From Microvirga arvi (GTDB lineage: Bacteria; Pseudomonadota; Alphaproteobacteria; Rhizobiales; Beijerinckiaceae), in NCBI RefSeq assembly GCF_016892765.1, contig NZ_JAFEMD010000048.1:1-37759 (forward strand): a stretch of 37,759 bases of DNA, written 5' to 3'. The translations under genes and the position numbers were made by a program. Shown piece after piece: positions 32,833-37,759 of this stretch. The first letter of the stretch is position 1, and every line of letters starts with the position of its first letter. Under the pieces are notes generated by a model. The model saw nothing but the letters and a program-made list of their open reading frames with translations. It did no database searches and was not told the origin of the DNA.

Positions 32833-32945
32833 GCCCACCGGGTTGTCCGGTGTTCCAGCCGGATTTCGAGCTCTAAGGCTCCGAAGAGATGCATCGATGG
32901 ATCTCCTTGCGAGGGTTGAAAGTGAGGCCGCATGCCGGCTGCCTG

Positions 32946-33314
32946 TCAGCGGTCGGCAGGGTGGGTGGAGCGAGACCCGGGATCGGCTTGTCGGTGCTGA
33001 AGCAGCAACGCCATCTCCGGCCTGTTCTCCCCAAGCCACAGTGTGGCATCAGGCTGGCTGACAACACACTCGATCGCAGCCCAGGTGGGGTCCTCGAGTG
33101 ACTCGTCCCTCAGCCGGGTAGCCGCATAGTCGATGAGCCGATGAAGGCCCTCATAGCCGGGCCGCGCTTCAAGGGCATCGGCGACCCAGACGCTGGACCA
33201 GCCCTGCTCGGCAAGATGCAGGATGCTCCGCGGGTCAGCCTCGCGAAACCATGGCGTCGCGTCGAATTCGAGAGCGAGTGCATTATCGGCAGTATGGCAC
33301 GAAGCCCGGATCAT
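32946..33314 (-). CDS. Hypothetical soluble protein (122 residues)
   Basis: The protein has an ordered-looking body: FDATPWFREADPRSILHLAE, WSSVWVADALEA, then GYEGLHRLIDYA and WAAIECVVSQPDA in turn, and a disordered tail after residue 105. Tryptophan-rich and acidic; no signal or membrane segment. No family recognised. It precedes the 53-residue gene on the same strand with a 113-base gap. The 291-base gap upstream (33315-33605) shows no other feature. Confidence 0.6.
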   Translation of the reverse strand: MIRASCHTADNALALEFDATPWFREADPRSILHLAEQGWSSVWVADALEARPGYEGLHRLIDYAATRLRDESLEDPTWAAIECVVSQPDATLWLGENRPEMALLLQHRQADPGSRSTHPADR

Positions 33315-33605
33315 CGCATGCCTCCCGGATCAGCTCTCTGAAGCGCAACTCTAACACACGCTCCCACCCGGATAGAACCGAACGCTCTGGCGATCCAATT
33401 GCGCTGATCGCAGTTCATGACCAAGTTTAGGCACACATGCTCCAGCGTAATACGACAAGTTATTCATTCTGCTCATCCAGAACTTCCAAGGATGGCCAGA
33501 TTGGTTGAGATGTGAACTTTCTGCGTCAGGGTGCCTCACAAGAAAACTACTTGCTTTTGACTAGGCTCCGTAAGATTGAGAGAGCCATAAGGGGCAAGAA
33601 AACGA

Positions 33606-34352
33606 ATGTATTCGGCCGATATTCTGTATGCAGGGGCTGGCCAGGGGCATCGAGCGAACAAGTTCTTGGCTGCTCTGGAGCCGGAAGACTTCGCCTGTCT
33701 GGAGCCGCACCTGGAGATCGTGAGCTTGCAGCAGGGTCAGGTGCTGTGCGAGGCAGGTCAGCCTCTCTACGACGCCTACTTTCCACACAACGTCATCATC
33801 TCGCTGATGGCCGTCATGCACGACGGTCGCACGGCCGAGATGTCGGTTTTTGGCAGCGAAGGCATTACCGGTCTCACAGGAGCAGCGGTCACCCATCAGG
33901 CTTTCGGACACTATGTCGTGCAACTCACCGGCACGGCCTCGCGGATCAAGATTGCCAAGATGCACGAGGTGATCAGCACGCGCCCCGCCATCCAGCGCCT
34001 GATGCGCCACTTCATGGAAGCTCTCATGTCGCGAGTTCTTCAGAATGTTGCCTGTAACGCGATCCACAGTGTGGAAGCCCGTTGTGCCCGCCTGATCCTG
34101 AGCACGAGTCATCGGATTGATCAGGAGATGATCCCCCTCACACACGAATTCTGGGCAGACCGCTTAGGAACCCAACGCTCGACCATCAGTGCGATCATGA
34201 AGAAGTTCGATATGTCTGGTTGGATCAAGCAGGGCAGGGGCGGCATCACCATCACAGACCCGAATGCTCTTAAAGAGGTCTCGTGTGAATGCTATCAGAC
34301 AGTTCACGACGTATTCGTGCGCCTGCTGCCCTACACCGTGCAGAAGAACTGA
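33606..34352 (+). CDS. Crp/Fnr-family transcription regulator
   Basis: A 248-residue regulator: effector fold (about 18-135) with VSLQQGQVLCEAGQP and YFPHNVIISLMAV, dimer helix, then a winged helix-turn-helix at about 178-206 (LTHEFWADRLGTQRSTISAIM). This class, with 'FPxxxxISL' and 'ADRLGTQRSTIS', is abundant in Methylobacteriaceae and Bradyrhizobium and lacks FNR cysteines. The ligand is unknown. AAGGGG is 12 bases before the ATG. A short palindrome (AGGCTACGTAGCCT) overlaps the stop. It converges with the sigma factor gene. Confidence 0.88.
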   Translation: MYSADILYAGAGQGHRANKFLAALEPEDFACLEPHLEIVSLQQGQVLCEAGQPLYDAYFPHNVIISLMAVMHDGRTAEMSVFGSEGITGLTGAAVTHQAFGHYVVQLTGTASRIKIAKMHEVISTRPAIQRLMRHFMEALMSRVLQNVACNAIHSVEARCARLILSTSHRIDQEMIPLTHEFWADRLGTQRSTISAIMKKFDMSGWIKQGRGGITITDPNALKEVSCECYQTVHDVFVRLLPYTVQKN

Positions 34353-34546
34353 GGCTACGTAGCCTTCGTCCTCTCACCCTGAGCCTCGGCATACAACAGG
34401 TCTTCATTGGCATCCGATGCTGTGCTGATACACTCGCACAGGACCGTATCCTTAACCGAACCGCTTTCCCTTATCGTCGCGAAGTTCGCGCTTCGACTGC
34501 CCTTGGCGAACAAGGACTTGCGCTCGAAATCGACCGGCTTGGAGCC

Positions 34547-35116
34547 CTATCGTGCAACTCGCAGGGTAGGCTCTGAAGCTATCGGCAGAGCGGCGAGGAT
34601 GATCTTGTCGGTCCCGAGATCACCCTCGCTCTCGACAGAGAGAAGAGCAGCCAGTCGAGTGCGAGCACGATTGACCCGACTCTTCATGGTGCCAAGGACA
34701 CAGCCACAAATGACTGCGGCCTCCTCGTATGAGAGACCCTCGGCTCCAACCAGAAGCAGGGCTTCACGTTGATCCGCAGACAGCTTCATCAGCGCCTTCT
34801 GGAAATCCTCCAGGTCAAGATGCGACTCTTGGCCAGGGATTGTGGTGAGGCGGCTTGCATAAGAGCCGTCTGCATCCTCGACCTCACGCCGCCTCTTGCG
34901 CCGGTCAGAATAGAAAGCATGCCGCAGGATGGTGAAGAGCCACGCATGAAGGTTGGTGCCAGCCTGGAAGCGATCCATCTTCGCCCACGCTCTCATCAGC
35001 GCGTCCTGAACCAGATCATCCGCATAGTCCCTGTTCCCGCACAATGACATGGCAAAGGCACGAAGGTTCGGGATGGCGGCACGAAGCTCGTCAGCGGTGA
35101 TGGAGGGAGCAGACAT
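34547..35116 (-). CDS. ECF sigma factor, EcfG-like
   Basis: A 189-residue sigma-70 family protein. Region 2 (about 15-80) has ADDLVQDALMRAW and LHAWLFTILRHAFYSDRRKRRRE. Region 4 (about 105-160) has LSADQREALLLVGAEGLSYEEAA and GTMKSRVNRART. This resembles the alphaproteobacterial general-stress ECF15/EcfG group. The ATG at 35116 is preferred (GGAG upstream, family start) over 35155. A NepR-like small ORF lies 78 bases upstream and a receiver gene before that, as one likely transcript. Perfect GGAAC-N16/17-CGTT motifs elsewhere in the window fit its expected promoter type. Confidence 0.85.
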   Translation of the reverse strand: MSAPSITADELRAAIPNLRAFAMSLCGNRDYADDLVQDALMRAWAKMDRFQAGTNLHAWLFTILRHAFYSDRRKRRREVEDADGSYASRLTTIPGQESHLDLEDFQKALMKLSADQREALLLVGAEGLSYEEAAVICGCVLGTMKSRVNRARTRLAALLSVESEGDLGTDKIILAALPIASEPTLRVAR

Positions 35117-35194
35117 TTGGTGGCTCCGGTTCGGCTCTACAGCGACACCCGTCAACGCAGTTTCCGCAGAACACGGGCTGCAACGAGTGCTGCC

Positions 35195-35356
35195 TCAAGA
35201 GACTTGGCGCACGATGTTCTCGATCTGCGGCGATGCTGGCTTGTACAGCATCTCCTCATAACAGGAGTGCAGCTTCGACTCGACGCGCGTGACACCTCTG
35301 GTGTTGGCGGTCGGCGTCGTGATGGACCGAATGTTCGGCTGGCGCGATGTGGTCAT
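35195..35356 (-). CDS. NepR-like small anti-sigma factor candidate
   Basis: A 53-residue frame with an excellent GGGAGG ribosome site before the ATG. The first 24 residues are polar and disordered. The rest (VESKLHSCYEEMLYKP, then ASPQIENIVRQV) follows the NepR layout of two helices around a Pro-rich turn, as in IGxxLRxxYDxVxxxPVPDRFxxLL. NepR holds EcfG-type sigma factors inactive. The core Pro-Val-Pro turn is changed to Pro-Ala-Ser-Pro, so this is a divergent member if it is one. Position directly before an EcfG-like gene supports the call. An unrelated small protein is the alternative. Confidence 0.5.
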   Translation of the reverse strand: MTTSRQPNIRSITTPTANTRGVTRVESKLHSCYEEMLYKPASPQIENIVRQVS

Positions 35357-35395
35357 GGACTTACCCTCCCTTGCGGCGATGGGTCCTTCATGAAA

Positions 35396-35839
35396 TTACA
35401 GCCTTGCGGTCGCGAATGTGTCGGGTTGGCCACGAAGCATGGCGTCTTCAAAGCGGGATGCTTGCACCGCCCTCTCGGCCTCCATCAACACCGCAAGCGG
35501 CAACCAAGGCTTCTGCATGAAGCGCACACGCCTTAAAGCCTTGTCGAGAGCGTCCGCAGGAGGAGCGTCGGATGTCAGGACGGTTTTGATCCAAGGCCAT
35601 CTAAGCCTGACCAATCGGGCAAGGTCCACTCCACTCATGTGGCAGGGGAGGTTCACCTCAGAGAAGATCAGTGTCACTTCTCCTGCATGGTCGTGGAGAT
35701 AATGCAGAGCCTCTTCGCCGCTCGCGGCTTCCAAGACTCGGAGGTCCGTTTCCTCCAGCAGCGCGACAGCCAGAGCCCTGAGTTCCTTATCAGCCTCGAC
35801 AACCAACGCAACGCGGGTGCATTCAGCATCTCGTGCCAT
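35396..35839 (-). CDS. Stand-alone receiver with Glu at the phosphorylation site
   Basis: A 147-residue receiver-fold protein, clearly related to the one at 17705-18112. The normal phosphorylated Asp is replaced by Glu61 (IFSEVNLP against VFTDVTLP), and the second pocket acid is Ala16 (EAD against EDE). Lys110 in FMQKPW remains. It should not be phosphorylated in the usual way; Glu could mimic the active state. It lies 39 bases before the NepR-like gene and so heads a possible sigma-factor operon. The sigma-like domain of PhyR is missing. SD GGGAGG stands upstream of the ATG. Confidence 0.82.
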   Translation of the reverse strand: MARDAECTRVALVVEADKELRALAVALLEETDLRVLEAASGEEALHYLHDHAGEVTLIFSEVNLPCHMSGVDLARLVRLRWPWIKTVLTSDAPPADALDKALRRVRFMQKPWLPLAVLMEAERAVQASRFEDAMLRGQPDTFATARL

Positions 35840-36109
35840 CCTGCGGGCCTCCCTTGTCCGGTTAGGGTTGGCATGCCGTCAGAGGAGGTGACGTGCGGCC
35901 TCTTGAGGAAGTCCGTCACAGGTGCAGTACATGCAAGTACTTCGCCCTCACTCAGATCAGAACCGCCCTAACCCCTCGGACAATTCGAGACTTTTCTGCT
36001 TCCGTCAAAGTAAAAATTCAGACCACGGCTCTCTTTGATCGAAATGTTTGATCCGCATTATTGTTAAACTCCTTAACATTGATGTGAGTTAAGAATACTG
36101 AAGAAAACC

Positions 36110-36253
36110 CAACGGATTATGCGCTTACACGGGAACAACTTTCGCAGGTGGGTTATTGGTTGCTTGCCGAAGGATGGCAGGACAGTTCCTGAGGCTTCTT
36201 CATCTTCGTTCCTCCCCCTGGCAGGAGATCGTTCGCGGTCTCCTGCTTCTTTT
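36110..36253 (+). ncRNA. Candidate small RNA near the sigma factor locus
   Basis: The 492-base gap 35840-36331 has no coding frame I trust. It holds an AT-rich segment (about 35990-36120), then a stretch with TTCCTCCCCC (36209-36218), an anti-ribosome-site-like C-rich motif, directly before a strong terminator at 36221-36253. No plus-strand gene precedes the terminator. A GGAAC at 36132 lacks a proper CGTT partner. The 5' end is a guess. Confidence 0.3.
36221..36253 (+). terminator. Rho-independent terminator
   Basis: GCAGGAGA (36221-36228) pairs with TCTCCTGC (36239-36246) across a 10-base loop, followed by TTCTTTT on the plus strand. It lies 78 bases before the DUF6894 gene and is not behind any recognised plus-strand gene. 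Confidence 0.72.
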
Positions 36254-36331
36254 ACGCAGTAGTGCGGTCGGGGAACGTGACAGGAGATGAGCCGAACGCG
36301 ACCCTGACGGAGTGGCTCACTGGAGGCTGAG

Positions 36332-36547
36332 ATGGCTCGTTACTTCTTCCACCTTCGCTCCGAGGACACCTTTGTTTGGGACGATGAGGGCGTTGACCTG
36401 CCCGATCCTCTGACCGCCCAAGGAGCGGCTGACAAGACGGCAGCAGAACTCCGAGGTGGACTGCTCCATCAGGTGCGGCACGACTCCAGCTGGACCGTCG
36501 CAGTTACAGATGAAAGCGGCGGGATCATCCACACCGTGGCGCTCTGA
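36332..36547 (+). CDS. DUF6894-family small protein
   Basis: A 71-residue protein beginning MARYFFHLRSED, with the DDEGVDLPD segment, A..KTAAEL and a strand-like end (TVAVTDESGG, HTV). It is the third and shortest DUF6894 copy in the window. GGAGGCTGAG precedes the ATG. Upstream GGAAC (36273-36277) is followed after 16 bases by CGAA, two bases short of the EcfG consensus. Function unknown. Confidence 0.8.
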   Translation: MARYFFHLRSEDTFVWDDEGVDLPDPLTAQGAADKTAAELRGGLLHQVRHDSSWTVAVTDESGGIIHTVAL

Positions 36548-36579
36548 TAGAGCGACAGCTTCGACGACTAGGCTTCACC

Positions 36580-36816
36580 TCAGCCAACGCGCTGAGCCAC
36601 CCAGTCCTGCGCCTCATCCAAGTCGGTGAAGATGGGATGAATCGGTCCATCCAACTTGCCGAACCCATGTTCCAGGTACCAGCGTCCTGCTTTCCTGCCG
36701 TGCTCGGCTGACAACCGCACCAACACCGCCACAAGTCGATTATTGGCAAAGACGAGACAGCCCTCTTCGTCAGGCGCATTCGTCTCCACGGTGACCGGCT
36801 GGAAGCCAAGTTTCAT
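36580..36816 (-). CDS. Hypothetical protein (78 residues)
   Basis: From the ATG at 36816: MKLGFQPVTVETN, DEEGCLVFANNRLVAVLVRLS and GRWYLEHGFGKLDG, then a helix FTDLDEAQDWVAQRVG. The pattern of short strands and an end helix looks like a true small alpha/beta protein. GAGAG lies before the start. No family recognised. The frame upstream to 36996 overlaps the Crp gene and is not protein-like. Confidence 0.62.
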   Translation of the reverse strand: MKLGFQPVTVETNAPDEEGCLVFANNRLVAVLVRLSAEHGRKAGRWYLEHGFGKLDGPIHPIFTDLDEAQDWVAQRVG

Positions 36817-36979
36817 ATGATCTCTCGGCAGTGATGGGACTGATCGTCTAACGTTGCCCATCCCGTCCGCAGCAACATTGATACATTCTTGCTGAGCGCG
36901 GCATCCTAGGCCCACCCGTTGCGCATAGCCACACCGGGGGGCGTCTGGTAAAATCACCTTCTGGTGAGGGAGGGTGGCC

Positions 36980-37615
36980 ATGCCCACCCCATTCATTCGA
37001 AAGCTTGAGTATGGCGCTGGGCTGTCCGATCAGGACCGTCAGGTGCTGGAACAGGCTGTCCATGACGTGCGACAGTTCAAGCCCCGGCACGACCTGATCT
37101 TGGAAGATGACAGCCCGGAAAACATCCATGTGATCCTGGAGGGCTTCGCCTGCCGCTACAAGCGTCTGCCGGATGGTACCCGGCAGATCATGGCTTACCT
37201 TATCCCCGGAGATTGCTGTGATCTGCACGTGCCAATCTTAAGCAGGATCGACCATACTATTGGGACGCTTACACCCTGCAAGGTCGCTTTTCTTCCCCAC
37301 ATCGTGATCGAGGACCTGATGAGCCAATCCCGGAGCATCACCCGTGCTCTGTGGTGGGCTACACTGGTGGATGCCGGAACTGTACGGGAGTGGCTGATCA
37401 ACATGAGCCGCAGACCCGCCGATAAACGGCTGGCACACCTCCTGTGCGAGTTGTTGATGCGGCTCCAGGCGGTTGGGCTGGCCACTGAGAATAGCTTCGT
37501 GCTGCCACTGACCCAGCGGCAACTGGCTGACACCCTTGCTATGACCGGGGTCCATCTCAACCGGATCGTGCGACAACTCCGGTTGGATGGGCTGATCATG
37601 CTGAAAGTGAAGTAG
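36980..37615 (+). CDS. Crp/Fnr-family transcription regulator
   Basis: A 211-residue regulator: N-terminal effector fold (about 12-120) with LILEDDSPENIHVILEGFACRYK and YLIPGDCCDLH, then a dimer helix and a winged helix-turn-helix (about 178-207, LTQRQLADTLAMTGVHLNRIV). The short hinge and 'GFACRYKxLPDGxRQI' pattern mark the large Crp subfamily common in Methylobacteriaceae; its ligand is unknown. The ATG follows AGGGAGG; a GTG two codons earlier is possible. It stands directly before an insertion element. Confidence 0.88.
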   Translation: MPTPFIRKLEYGAGLSDQDRQVLEQAVHDVRQFKPRHDLILEDDSPENIHVILEGFACRYKRLPDGTRQIMAYLIPGDCCDLHVPILSRIDHTIGTLTPCKVAFLPHIVIEDLMSQSRSITRALWWATLVDAGTVREWLINMSRRPADKRLAHLLCELLMRLQAVGLATENSFVLPLTQRQLADTLAMTGVHLNRIVRQLRLDGLIMLKVK

Positions 37616-37659
37616 TTTGGACTTAATCTGACAGACGGTGTCGTTAAGCTGAGGCATGA

Positions 37660-37708
37660 GCCGAGGCCGGGCGCGGAGTGGTCGGGGTGCGTAGCGCCCG
37701 GCCTCGGC
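37660..37708. repeat. Perfect 15-base inverted repeat before transposase
   Basis: GCCGAGGCCGGGCGC (37660-37674) and GCGCCCGGCCTCGGC (37694-37708) form a perfect 15-base stem with a 19-base loop, ending 19 bases before the transposase ATG. It may reduce read-through into the transposase gene or hide its start. Confidence 0.8.
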
Positions 37709-37727
37709 GTTCCCAAGGAGCACCGTC

Positions 37728-37759
37728 ATGACCAATGAGCAGAAGATCATCCGGGCCAA
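37728..37759 (+). CDS. IS481-family transposase, 5' end only
   Basis: The frame starts at ATG with AAGGAG eight bases upstream and reads MTNEQKIIRA before the window ends. I recognise this start from IS481-type transposases of Methylobacteriaceae, which continue into a helix-turn-helix and an integrase core; only ten residues are visible, so the family call rests on recall. Confidence 0.55.
   Translation, partial: MTNEQKIIRA

Larger units (their letters stand above)
37626..37759 (+). mobile_element. Left part of an IS481-type insertion sequence (cut by window end)
   Basis: The segment holds the start of a transposase gene and, before it, a long inverted repeat. The exact left tip is not certain; a likely start is in the TCTGACAGACGG region shortly after the Crp gene stop. 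The element continues past the window. Confidence 0.55.

Noticed and set aside
32944..33039. Long version (122 residues) of the small gene ending at 32671
   Set aside because: The added N-terminal part overlaps the 32946-33314 gene and is low-complexity; the GTG start at 32832 gives a compact protein.
36058..36090. TTAA-type repeats resembling a CtrA site
   Set aside because: The two TTAA halves (TTAAACTCCTTAAC) are five bases apart, not seven, so the CtrA consensus is not met.
36132..36154. GGAAC followed by GGTT as an EcfG promoter for the candidate small RNA
   Set aside because: The spacer is 14 bases and the -10 element is GGTT, not CGTT; not close enough to call.
36273..36297. GGAAC-N16-CGAA before the DUF6894 gene at 36332
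   Set aside because: Two of four bases in the -10 element are wrong. It is mentioned with the gene but not listed as a promoter.
1..37759. CRISPR arrays, rRNA or tRNA genes
   Set aside because: No regularly spaced repeats, no rRNA-like stretches and no cloverleaf with acceptor end were found on reading. The AAATCCCGC segment near 32002 only superficially recalls a tRNA arm.

Overview
The window looks like part of a high-GC alphaproteobacterial replicon, most likely order Hyphomicrobiales and plausibly the Methylobacterium/Microvirga group. The reasons are: an alphaproteobacterial-type napEFDABC cluster; a fix-type cbb3 oxidase locus; TTG-N8-CAA anaeroboxes; an EcfG-like sigma factor with a NepR-like small ORF; GGAAC-N16/17-CGTT motifs; and DUF6894 and DUF1127 small proteins. 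This assignment is by recognition only and no database search was run.

Left third (1-13.2 kb): a truncated nosR remnant faces a diiron ferritin-like gene across an FNR-type box. The periplasmic nitrate reductase operon napEFDABC follows and runs on with no real gap into a DUF4142 exported protein and moeA (molybdenum cofactor). On the minus strand lies a tight series: a SufT/MIP18-like Fe-S factor behind an anaerobox, an NnrS-like membrane protein, a DUF2946 protein, a YcnI-like protein and a CopC-CopD fusion (copper handling). A Crp/Fnr regulator of the NnrR/DNR kind sits beside it.

Middle (13.2-28 kb): pseudoazurin, NnrS, a DUF1275 membrane protein, a PAS-GGDEF cyclase, a lone receiver protein and flavohaemoglobin Hmp. 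After that comes the cbb3 oxidase locus on the minus strand: ccoN-O-Q-P, a 66-residue membrane protein, DUF2189, ccoI and ccoS. A lone FixJ-like receiver lies upstream of ccoN. Together these genes give respiration at low oxygen, nitrate reduction in the periplasm, copper and molybdenum cofactor supply, and protection from nitric oxide. No nitrite, NO or N2O reductase gene is intact in the window.

Right third (28-37.8 kb): a looser accessory region of small, mostly unrecognised genes, two further Crp/Fnr regulators, several hairpin terminators and two candidate small RNAs. A compact minus-strand unit encodes a receiver protein with Glu at the phosphorylation site, a NepR-like small protein and an EcfG-like ECF sigma factor. 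Perfect EcfG-type promoter motifs stand before two small membrane-protein genes elsewhere in the window, hinting at a local general-stress regulon. The window ends inside the start of an IS481-type transposase.
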